From Bacteroidaceae bacterium (GTDB lineage Bacteria; Bacteroidota; Bacteroidia; Bacteroidales; Bacteroidaceae), in contig JAGBGU010000088.1 of assembly GCA_017935785.1 (NCBI GenBank), positions 1 to 50,148 on the forward strand: DNA of 50,148 nucleotides. The letters are read 5' to 3'. Each line of letters opens with the position of its first letter. Position 1 is the first letter of the stretch. A model generated the notes under the pieces. That model was given only the letters and a program-made list of their open reading frames with translations. It had not been told where the DNA came from and ran no database searches. Of the stretch, positions 7,551 to 15,247 are shown piece after piece. Position numbers and translations under genes: made by a program.

Positions 7551-8786
7551 TTAGAACGCTTCTCCGATATTGAAACAGAAACCGGGCTTGTTGCGCGTAA
7601 AGCCCAAGTCGAAACGGATATTCACCCTGCGCTTCATCTCCCATCGCGCACCTATACCATAGGTAGGAAGGAAACGCTCCATGTCTATCGACTTGAAATT
7701 GTGGAACACGTTACCGCCTCCTACCCAGAGAGCGCAGCCCCAGCGTTTCCAGATGTGCTGGCGCAATTCTATCTGCGCCTGGATGATGCCGTTGTCGCGG
7801 TAGCGTCCTTCATAATATCCGCGCAGACGGTTTCCCTCGCCCGACTTGGCCAGATAAGTCCAGGGCACCTCTCCGCCGGTGCTGGAGTAATTGTACTGTC
7901 CGTTCACCTCAAACGCCAGGATGGCACTCTTGTAGGGGCGAACGTATGTGCTGTAGGTAATGTCCGTACTGTTGAAATAGTAGTTGTTCAGCAGTTTGGG
8001 ATAGAACATCTGTTCAACGCGGAAGAAATGCCCTTTGCTGGCGTTCAGCGTAAAGTCGCGGCTGTCATACTGGATGTTGATACCGGCTCCCATGGTGTTC
8101 ACGTCGCGGTCCTGCAGGCCGTGTTTGCCGACGAGCAACGTGTCGGAAGAATTCTCAAAGCTATAGGCGTGGCTCAGCATGATGTCGAGTTGCGGTCCCA
8201 TATACAGATTGGGGGCAATGCGGAAAAGGAAATTGGGCTCGAAGACAAACTTCACCTGCGTGTACTTGCTTTCGTTCTCATCGTGCAGACCGCGGTTGTA
8301 TCCGATACCCCAGAACTTGGTGGGCAGATAGTACAGCACCAGCTTGTAGTCCCAACGGTAGCGGTCGCCCTTCATGAAGTTGCTTCCGCGGAATCCGAAC
8401 TGCATCATTCCGGACAGTCCGGCGGTGAAGGCCACGCTTACGCTGCTTCGCTGCAGCGTGGGGTCGTTACGGTCCCAGCTGTACATTCCGCTGACGCCTC
8501 CGGCAATGCCCAGTCCGCTGGACGAGTTGAAAAAGGGGCCTCCAAGAATGGTACAGTCAAACTTTTTGTATTCCTGCTTGTTAGAATTGGTCAGATACCG
8601 GCCCAGCCACACAAAGGGGCGCTTGAATCCCTTGGGCAGGGAATCCCTTTTCAGCGAACGGTATTTGTACTGGGGATATTCGGCTGCAACCGAGTCTGTA
8701 TTCAATACGCTTTCGTTGTCATTGCCCGCCGCCACGGCCGGCACAAGAAACGACAACATGAATAAGGCAAGGATATTGGTCTTCAC
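7551..8786 (-). CDS. Omp85/BamA-type surface antigen barrel protein
   Basis: The 411-residue product has a signal peptide (about residues 1-20, ending AVAAG), then a short linker and a 16-strand-like barrel of the bacterial surface antigen (D15/Omp85) type. Evidence is the alternating aromatic strand pattern throughout, the GGPFFNSSSGLGIAGG opening strand, and the RGYYEGRYRDN segment near the C terminus that resembles the conserved Omp85 L6-loop motif. POTRA domains are absent; the region before the barrel is only about 70 residues. Such short forms occur in Bacteroidetes beside a wide range of genes and their substrates are unknown. It is the first gene of the run ending with nspC. Confidence 0.8.
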   Translation of the reverse strand: MKTNILALFMLSFLVPAVAAGNDNESVLNTDSVAAEYPQYKYRSLKRDSLPKGFKRPFVWLGRYLTNSNKQEYKKFDCTILGGPFFNSSSGLGIAGGVSGMYSWDRNDPTLQRSSVSVAFTAGLSGMMQFGFRGSNFMKGDRYRWDYKLVLYYLPTKFWGIGYNRGLHDENESKYTQVKFVFEPNFLFRIAPNLYMGPQLDIMLSHAYSFENSSDTLLVGKHGLQDRDVNTMGAGINIQYDSRDFTLNASKGHFFRVEQMFYPKLLNNYYFNSTDITYSTYVRPYKSAILAFEVNGQYNYSSTGGEVPWTYLAKSGEGNRLRGYYEGRYRDNGIIQAQIELRQHIWKRWGCALWVGGGNVFHNFKSIDMERFLPTYGIGARWEMKRRVNIRFDLGFTRNKPGFCFNIGEAF

Positions 8787-8813
8787 TTATTGATAATTTT
8801 TATTTTACAGATG

Positions 8814-8821
8814 CAAAGGTA
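8814..8821 (-). promoter_or_regulatory. -7 box for the barrel-PCMD-nspC operon
   Basis: Minus-strand TACCTTTG ends 28 bp before the start at 8786. It lies back to back with the promoter of the FBPase gene on the other strand. Confidence 0.6.
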
Positions 8822-8839
8822 TAGAATTTCTGTGAATTA

Positions 8840-8871
8840 CTTGCATGATTACCATTTTTAGGATATTTTTG
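8840..8871 (+). promoter_or_regulatory. Promoter of the class 3 FBPase gene
   Basis: CTTG (8840-8843), 20 bp, then TATTTTTG (8864-8871), 33 bp before the ATG. The -33 box differs from TTTG by one base. Confidence 0.55.
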
Positions 8872-8904
8872 TGATAAAAATAACCAACAGAACAAATATT
8901 TCAC

Positions 8905-10893
8905 ATGCAAAATATAGAACCGGAACGAGTTAGCCAGGACATTCGTCTGCTACAACTGCTGGCACAGACTTTCCCCTGTATAGAAAGCGCCAGCTCGGAG
9001 ATCATCAATCTGGAAGCCATACAGAACCTTCCCAAGGGCACGGAACACTTTGTGGCCGACATACACGGCGAGCACGAGGCCTTCCTGCACATTCTGCGCA
9101 ACGCCAGCGGCAATATAAAGCGAAAGGTGAAGGAGCTGTTTTCCGATACGCTGAACGAGCAGGAAATCATTGAACTGTGCACGCTCATCTATTACCCCGA
9201 ACAGAAACTGGAGATGATTGAGGCGCAGGAGACAGACCTGCCCACCTTCTACTCCAGCACGCTCCTGCGCCTTATCCGCGTATGCCAGAGCGTTACCAGC
9301 AAATACACCCGCTCCAAGGTGCGCAAGGTGCTGCCCCGCCAATATGCCTACATCATAGAGGAACTGCTGCACGAGAATCCCTTCGACGACGACAAGGAGG
9401 CCTACTTCGGACGCATCATCGAAACCATTGTGCAGACCGGCCAGAGCAACAACTTCATCATTGCCATCTGCCAGGTCATCCATGCCCTGAGCATAGACAA
9501 GCTGCACATTCTGGGCGACATATACGACCGCGGTCCCGGAGCGCACATCATCATGGACTATCTGCTGGAGAGGCAGAACTTCGATGTGCAATGGGGCAAC
9601 CACGACTGTCTGTGGATGGGCGCCGCCGCCGGAAACGACTGCTGCATAGCCACCGTACTGCGCCTCTCGCTCCGTTTTGCCAACATGAGCACGCTGGAGG
9701 ACGGATACGGCATCAACCTGCTGCCGCTGGCCACCTTTGCCATGACCACCTACGGGAACGACCCCTGTACCTGCTTTATGCCGCAGCTGCTCCAGGAGCA
9801 GACGGGACAGAACAGCAAGGACAAGCTCCTGCTGGCCCAGATGCACAAGGCCATTACCGTAATACAGTTCAAGCTGGAGGCGCAAATCCAGCGCAACCAC
9901 CCCGAATGGGAGCTGAAGAGCCGCGGCACGTTCGACCACATCGACTTTGAGCGCGGTGTGTACGTCTGCGAGGGAAAGGACTATGAGATGTGCGACACCT
10001 TCCTGCCCACCGTAGACCCCGAAGCGCCCTTCGAACTGACGGCCGAGGAGAGCGAGCTTGTGGAGAAGCTCCACCACTCCTTCCGCGTGAGCGACAAGCT
10101 CCAGCGCCACATCCGCCGCCTCTTCCAGCAGGGCTGCATGTATAACGTGTGCAACGGCAACCTGCTCTTCCACGCCTCCGTTCCGCTCAATGCCGACGGC
10201 AGCCTGAAGGAAGTGCCCCTGCCCGACGGCAAGTTTGCCGGCAAGGAACTGATGCACCGCATCGGCATGATTATGCGCAGCGCCTTCCGCCCCGAGGCCC
10301 CGCAGCCGGAAAGGGAATACGCCCGCGACTACTTCTGGTACCTCTGGTGCGGACCGGACAGCCCCCTCTTCGGCAAGGACCGCATGACCACCTTCGAGCG
10401 CTATTTCCTTACAGACAAGGAAATGCACACCGAGCAGAAAGGCTACTACTTCCAGTTCCGCGACGACCCAGCCGTCTGCGACCGCATTCTGGACGCTTTC
10501 GGCGTGCAGGGCCCCTACCGCCACATCATCAACGGCCACGTGCCCGTCCATGTGGCCAAGGGCGAAAACCCCAGCAAGGCGGGCGGAAAGCTGATGGTGA
10601 TCGACGGCGGATTCTCACGCGCCTACCACCGCACAACCGGCATAGCGGGCTACACGCTCGTCTATCACAGCCGCGGATTCCAGCTCATCCAGCACGAACC
10701 CTTCACCAGCACAAAGGAGGCCATTGAGAACGGACTCGACATCAAGTCGAGCACGCAGATTGTGGAAATGACCGGCCACAGAATGCGTGTCCGCGACACA
10801 GACAAGGGACACGAGATACAGGCACAGATCAACGACCTGAGAAACCTGGTCTACGCCTACCGGCACGGCCTCATCAAGGAACAGCAGGGATAG
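8905..10893 (+). CDS. fbp: Fructose-1,6-bisphosphatase class 3
   Basis: This 662-residue protein is the Firmicutes/Bacteroidetes-type FBPase (about 640-670 residues), which hydrolyses fructose 1,6-bisphosphate to fructose 6-phosphate in gluconeogenesis. It uses a metallophosphoesterase core unrelated to class 1 enzymes. The metal-binding motifs are DIHGEH (from residue 52), GDIYDRG (from residue 204) and GNHD (to residue 234), with later histidines in INGHVPVHVAKG. The sequence is complete and strongly biased to C/G-ending codons. The gene has its own promoter, and the GH92 gene starts 64 bp downstream on the same strand. Confidence 0.97.
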   Translation: MQNIEPERVSQDIRLLQLLAQTFPCIESASSEIINLEAIQNLPKGTEHFVADIHGEHEAFLHILRNASGNIKRKVKELFSDTLNEQEIIELCTLIYYPEQKLEMIEAQETDLPTFYSSTLLRLIRVCQSVTSKYTRSKVRKVLPRQYAYIIEELLHENPFDDDKEAYFGRIIETIVQTGQSNNFIIAICQVIHALSIDKLHILGDIYDRGPGAHIIMDYLLERQNFDVQWGNHDCLWMGAAAGNDCCIATVLRLSLRFANMSTLEDGYGINLLPLATFAMTTYGNDPCTCFMPQLLQEQTGQNSKDKLLLAQMHKAITVIQFKLEAQIQRNHPEWELKSRGTFDHIDFERGVYVCEGKDYEMCDTFLPTVDPEAPFELTAEESELVEKLHHSFRVSDKLQRHIRRLFQQGCMYNVCNGNLLFHASVPLNADGSLKEVPLPDGKFAGKELMHRIGMIMRSAFRPEAPQPEREYARDYFWYLWCGPDSPLFGKDRMTTFERYFLTDKEMHTEQKGYYFQFRDDPAVCDRILDAFGVQGPYRHIINGHVPVHVAKGENPSKAGGKLMVIDGGFSRAYHRTTGIAGYTLVYHSRGFQLIQHEPFTSTKEAIENGLDIKSSTQIVEMTGHRMRVRDTDKGHEIQAQINDLRNLVYAYRHGLIKEQQG

Positions 10894-10957
10894 ACAGCGG
10901 ACAATTCAGGATATTACGCACACATATTTTTTTATTCAAGCATTAGTTTACAAAAAG

Positions 10958-13900
10958 ATGAAAAAGAGTTTCTACCTATTTCTGCTTTCAGCGGCCATCG
11001 GGCTGAGAGCGGCGGCACAGGCAGAGTATGTCAACCCCATGATAGGCACAGACGGAATGGGACACACCTTTCCCGGAGCCTGCGTGCCCTTCGGCATTGT
11101 ACAGCTCAGCCCGGACACGGACACCATTCCGCACAACATAGACGGAAAATACCAGCCGCAGACCTATGCCTACTGCGCCGGATACCAGTATAAGGACAAG
11201 ACCATAGTGGGTTTCAGCCACACGCACATGAGCGGAACCGGACACTCCGACCTGGGCGACATTCTGGTGATGCCAGCCACGGGAAAGATTCTGCTCAACC
11301 CCGGCACGGCCGACAACCCCGACGCCGGATACCGCTCGCGCTTCTCGCACCAGACCGAAAAGGCCGAGCCGGGCTACTACGAGGTAACGCTGGACGACTA
11401 CGGCGTGCGCGCACAGCTCACCGCCACACAGCGCGTGGGCGTGCACAAATACACCTTCCCCAAAGACAGGGACGGACACATCGTCGTGGACCTCAACCAC
11501 GGCATATACAACTACGACGGCAAGACGCTCTGGGCCATGATGCGCGTGGAGAACGACACTCTGGTTACCGGGTACCGCATCACAAACGGATGGGCCAGGA
11601 CCAACTACACCTACTTTGCCATGTCCTTCTCGCAGCCCGTCAAGAACTTCGGCTACAAGGACCACGAGCGCATTCTCTACAACGGCTGGTGGAGAAAGTT
11701 CCCCGTAAACCGCAACTTCCCCGAAATGGCCGGACGCAAGCTGGTGTCCTACTTTGAGTTCGACACAAAGGACAACCCCGAACTGGTGGTGAAGGTGGCG
11801 CTCTCAGCCACCAGCACAAACGGAGCGCTGGCGAACCTCAGGGCCGAAGCCTCAGGAAAGGACTTCGCCGCCATCCGCAGCCAGGCCAGGGAAGACTGGA
11901 ACAGCCAGCTCGCCTCCATACAGGTGGAAGGCACGGAAGACCAGAAGGCCATGTTCTACACCTCGTACTACCACACCATGATCAACCCCTCCGTCTACAT
12001 GGACGTGGACGGCCGCTACCGCGGACTGGACCAGAACATCCACCGCGCCAGGGGATTCAGAAACTACACCGTATTCTCGCTCTGGGACACCTACCGCGCC
12101 GAACACCCCTTCCTCATGCTCATGAAGCCCCGGGCCGCACGAGACATGGCCATGTCCATGATACGCCACCAGCAGCAGAGCGTGCACGGGCTGCTCCCCG
12201 TATGGAGCCACATGGCCAACGACAACTGGTGCATGAGCGGATACCACGCCGCATCCGTGCTGGCCGACGCCATTGCCAAGGGCGCACAGATCAACCCCGC
12301 CGAGGCGCTGAAGGCCATGGAGACCACCTCGAAGGTGCCCTATCTGGAAGGCCTGGGCGAATATAACCAGCTGGGCTACGTGCCCCTGGAGGCCAGCGGA
12401 ACTGCCGCATCCACCACCCTGGAATACTGCTATGACGACTGGACCATCTACCAGACCGCCCTCAACAGCGGCAACGAACGCCTGGCAGAGGAATACCTGC
12501 AGCGCGCCCTCAACTACCGCAAGCTCTACGACCCCGAAATCGGATTCGCCCGTCCGCGGCTGCGCAACGGCGACTTCAAGCCGGAGTTCGACGTACTGCA
12601 GACCCACGGCGAGGGATTCATTGAGGGCAACTCCTTCAACTTCTCCTTCCACGTGCCCCACGACGTGCTGGGCGTAATGAAGCTCATGGGCGGCGAAAAG
12701 GAATTCCTGCGCAAGCTGGACGAACTCTTCGGCATGCACCTGCCCAAGAAATACTACGAGGCCAACGAAGACATTACCGAGGACTGCCTCATTGGCGGAT
12801 ACGTACACGGCAACGAACCCAGCCACCACATACCCTACCTATACGCCTGGACCTCGCAGCCCTGGAAGACACAGTACTGGGTGCGCGAGGTAATGAACCG
12901 CATGTACCGCAACCACATACGCGGACTGGGCGGCAACGACGACTGCGGACAGATGTCGGCATGGTACCTCTTCACAGCCATGGGATTCTATCCCGTATGC
13001 CCCGGCACAGACCAGTACGTGCTGGGCGCCCCCTACCTGCCCTATCTCAAACTCACGCTCCAGGGCGGAAAGACCTTCGAGATAAAGGCACCCGGCGTGA
13101 GCGACACCAACCGCTATGTCAAGGCCGTGCGCCTGAACGGAAAGAGCTACGGCAAGACCTACATCACGCACGACGACATACTGCGCGGAGGCACGCTGGA
13201 GTTTGACATGAGCGACAAGCCCAACAAGAAACGCGGCCGCAACCGCGCCGACAAGCCCTACTCCCTAACCGACGGCGAAAACGTACTGATGCCCGAGCCG
13301 CAGGCACAGGCCGACGACGCGCAGGAAAAATGGAAACACTACTATCTGGGCAACATCATCTTTGAGGACCAGGCGCCCCAGACCGAAGGCTCACGCATCT
13401 ACCACAGCATCATCCCCGACCCCGTGCAGTACATCAGCCGCCAGGCACGCACCGTGCTCAACACGCTCTACTTCAGCCCCAAGGACAGCATTGTGCCCGT
13501 ACACAACCTCCACTATACCCTGCAGGACACCGAGGGCATCTCGGCCAAGGGCGGAGGCAACGGCCAGATTGGCATCTTCTACAGCACGCGCCACATAGCC
13601 CAGTCCTTCAAGGACAACGACACCGCCAGGGTAGACTTTGAATCGCGCGGCGTACTGCTGCACGAGCTTACCCACGCCTACCAGCTCGAACCCCAGGGCA
13701 TTGGCTCATACGGCACCAACAAGGTGTTCTGGGCCTTCATAGAGGGCATGGCCGATGCCGTGCGCGTGGCCAACGGCGGATTCCACGGCGAGCAGGACCG
13801 TCCCAAGGGCGGACACTACATGAACGGCTACCGCCACGCCGGCTACTTCTTCGTGTGGCTGCGTGACAACAAGGACCCCGACTTCCTGCGCAAGTTCAAC

Positions 13901-14020
13901 CGCAGCACGCTCGAAGTGGTGCCCTGGTCGTTCGACGGCGCCATCAAGCACGTCCTGGGCAAGGAGCAAAACGTCGAAGACCTCTGGAAGGAATACCAGA
14001 AAGCCATGGGCGACATTTAG
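10958..14020 (+). CDS. GH92 alpha-mannosidase fused to a basic secretory protein (BSP) peptidase domain
   Basis: A 1020-residue exported protein with a signal peptide ending near AAAQA (about residue 22). Residues of about 23-755 form a complete GH92 calcium-dependent alpha-mannosidase. GFSHTHMSGTGH, the LWDTYRAEHP block, GNEPSHH (Glu620, the predicted general acid) and GGNDDCGQM (Asp661/Asp662, predicted base region) are all present. A basic linker (KKRGRNR) follows. From about residue 800 a BSP-type domain carries HELTH (902-906), the zincin metal site, and the FIEGMADAVR helix supplying a further ligand. GH92 enzymes trim host and fungal mannans; BSP domains are putative zinc peptidases. 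The product probably acts in the periplasm or at the surface on glycoprotein. The fusion is read from one continuous frame. Confidence 0.9.
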   Translation: MKKSFYLFLLSAAIGLRAAAQAEYVNPMIGTDGMGHTFPGACVPFGIVQLSPDTDTIPHNIDGKYQPQTYAYCAGYQYKDKTIVGFSHTHMSGTGHSDLGDILVMPATGKILLNPGTADNPDAGYRSRFSHQTEKAEPGYYEVTLDDYGVRAQLTATQRVGVHKYTFPKDRDGHIVVDLNHGIYNYDGKTLWAMMRVENDTLVTGYRITNGWARTNYTYFAMSFSQPVKNFGYKDHERILYNGWWRKFPVNRNFPEMAGRKLVSYFEFDTKDNPELVVKVALSATSTNGALANLRAEASGKDFAAIRSQAREDWNSQLASIQVEGTEDQKAMFYTSYYHTMINPSVYMDVDGRYRGLDQNIHRARGFRNYTVFSLWDTYRAEHPFLMLMKPRAARDMAMSMIRHQQQSVHGLLPVWSHMANDNWCMSGYHAASVLADAIAKGAQINPAEALKAMETTSKVPYLEGLGEYNQLGYVPLEASGTAASTTLEYCYDDWTIYQTALNSGNERLAEEYLQRALNYRKLYDPEIGFARPRLRNGDFKPEFDVLQTHGEGFIEGNSFNFSFHVPHDVLGVMKLMGGEKEFLRKLDELFGMHLPKKYYEANEDITEDCLIGGYVHGNEPSHHIPYLYAWTSQPWKTQYWVREVMNRMYRNHIRGLGGNDDCGQMSAWYLFTAMGFYPVCPGTDQYVLGAPYLPYLKLTLQGGKTFEIKAPGVSDTNRYVKAVRLNGKSYGKTYITHDDILRGGTLEFDMSDKPNKKRGRNRADKPYSLTDGENVLMPEPQAQADDAQEKWKHYYLGNIIFEDQAPQTEGSRIYHSIIPDPVQYISRQARTVLNTLYFSPKDSIVPVHNLHYTLQDTEGISAKGGGNGQIGIFYSTRHIAQSFKDNDTARVDFESRGVLLHELTHAYQLEPQGIGSYGTNKVFWAFIEGMADAVRVANGGFHGEQDRPKGGHYMNGYRHAGYFFVWLRDNKDPDFLRKFNRSTLEVVPWSFDGAIKHVLGKEQNVEDLWKEYQKAMGDI

Positions 14021-14032
14021 GTCATAGCGCCC

Positions 14033-14314
14033 ATGCACCGGTGCAAGACACCAAAAACCGTGCTCGAAACCGCAATGCACCGGTGCAAGACGCCAAAAAC
14101 CGTGCTCGAAACCGCAATGCACCGGTGCAAGACGCCAAAAACCGTGCTCGAAACCGCAATGCACCGGTGCAAGAAGCCAAAAACCATGCTCGAAACCGCA
14201 ATGCACCGGTGCAAGACACCAAAAACCATGCTCGAAACCGCAATGCACCGGTTCAAGACACCAAAAACCGTGCTCGAAACCGCAATGCACCGGTGCAAGA
14301 CGCTGAAAACCGCA
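14033..14314. repeat. 42-bp tandem repeat array with a 10-bp palindrome per unit
   Basis: Six complete 42-bp units start at 14033, 14075, 14117, 14159, 14201 and 14243, followed by a shortened, diverged seventh at 14285-14314. Each unit opens with ATGCACCGGTGC, which contains the perfect palindrome GCACCGGTGC; only the unit at 14243 breaks it (GCACCGGTTC). Units differ by one to three bases. Because 42 is a multiple of three, several frames on both strands stay open, but none has a promoter or a plausible start context. The array fills the whole space between the GH92 stop and the DUF6261 start. There are no unique spacers, so it is not CRISPR. Confidence 0.95.
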
Positions 14315-14350
14315 GCATGAAGGATAAGAACCCATAAAACCGACAAGATT

Positions 14351-15055
14351 ATGACGCAGCTAATCAACAGTATTCCGCTGAAACATCTGACAGTGGCACT
14401 TCACAACGACTTTCACAACAAAGTGAGCGAAGCCATCGCCGACTTCGGCGCCGAGGCGCTGCACATTGCGCCGCAGGCCGCAGCATACGCCGAACTGATT
14501 GATCGGGAGAACAGCATAGTGAAGCGTCAGACCGCCTATGTGAGCACAATAAAGCTGAAAGTCACCGACCGCACACGCGACAACGGAGTGGGCGTGGTCA
14601 TGCAGCTGATAAACACGCACAAAACGAGCATCATCCCAGCCAAGCGCAAGGCCGCACACGGGCTGGCTGCCATAACCGCGAACTACAAGGGCATAGCCAG
14701 GCACCATCGCCGCACACTGACACGCGAGATTGACAGTCTGCTGGCTGTCCTGGACACAGAGACGGCACGGACCCACCTCGCCACACTGGCAATGACGGAC
14801 GAGGTGGAGGCGCTGCGCACCGCCAACGCGCAGTTCGAAACCGCCATGAACGAAAAGGTGCAGGAAGTGGTGGAGCGCGCACCGCAGACCTCGCTCAACA
14901 CGCTGGAACTGCGTGCCGCCGTGGACCAGGCCTATGCCGCCATCGTACGGGTGATCAACGCCTACGCCGTAGTCCAGTCCTCGCCCCAGGTCGAGGAATT
15001 CATTGCCCAGGTGAACGCCCTCATCTCGCTCACCCGCCAAATAGCTGAAAACTAG
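14351..15055 (+). CDS. DUF6261 family protein
   Basis: A 234-residue, mostly alpha-helical, soluble protein without signal peptide or membrane segment. Its layout fits the DUF6261 family common in Bacteroidales: a short N-terminal strand, RxxxHxxF-like NDFHNKVSEAI, a central RDNGVGVVMQLINTHKTS block, and a C-terminal helix DQAYAAIVRVINAYAVV. No function is known. Long heptad-like stretches suggest helical bundles. It is preceded directly by the 42-bp palindrome array and followed by a 190-bp spacer with a weak GC-rich hairpin at 15058-15089. I assign the family from pattern recall, so the domain name is less certain than the gene. Confidence 0.75.
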   Translation: MTQLINSIPLKHLTVALHNDFHNKVSEAIADFGAEALHIAPQAAAYAELIDRENSIVKRQTAYVSTIKLKVTDRTRDNGVGVVMQLINTHKTSIIPAKRKAAHGLAAITANYKGIARHHRRTLTREIDSLLAVLDTETARTHLATLAMTDEVEALRTANAQFETAMNEKVQEVVERAPQTSLNTLELRAAVDQAYAAIVRVINAYAVVQSSPQVEEFIAQVNALISLTRQIAEN

Positions 15056-15213
15056 CAGGCGCCCGCAGTCCGGAAAATCGGCGGGCGTCAGCCGGCGAGC
15101 GGAACGGGCTGCAGCCGTGCCTGCGCAGCCATGCTTTTTCATCCTTCGTGTCAGATTTCAGGCACATTTCGCTTTTTACGGAAAAAAATCACCCATTTTC
15201 GCGGAAAAATGAC

Positions 15214-15221
15214 TACATTTG
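15214..15221 (+). promoter_or_regulatory. -7 box for the GH89 gene
   Basis: TACATTTG matches TAnnTTTG, 27 bp before the first ATG of the GH89 frame. No good -33 box is seen. Confidence 0.55.
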
Positions 15222-15247
15222 CACATTGAATTTTTAAAACAATAATA

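Noticed and set aside
7215..8765. 516-codon plus-strand frame across the PCMD and barrel genes
   Set aside because: It spans two real minus-strand genes and their gap, with no recognisable domain.
8950..10551. 533-codon antisense frame over the FBPase gene
   Set aside because: It is a shadow of strongly GC3-biased codons; the sense protein has all the FBPase motifs.
11852..12829. 325-codon antisense frame in the GH92 gene
   Set aside because: Shadow frame with low-complexity Val/Gly/His composition and no start context.
14033..14314. CRISPR array
   Set aside because: Units follow one another directly with no unique spacers, and no cas genes are present.
14033..14337. Open frames of 95-98 residues (and several on the minus strand) across the 42-bp array
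   Set aside because: They are open only because the unit length is a multiple of three and the unit lacks stops. There is no promoter box, and the same holds in several frames at once.
15058..15089. Terminator after the DUF6261 gene
   Set aside because: The stem is only about 8 bp and no T tract follows; it is mentioned as a weak hairpin only.
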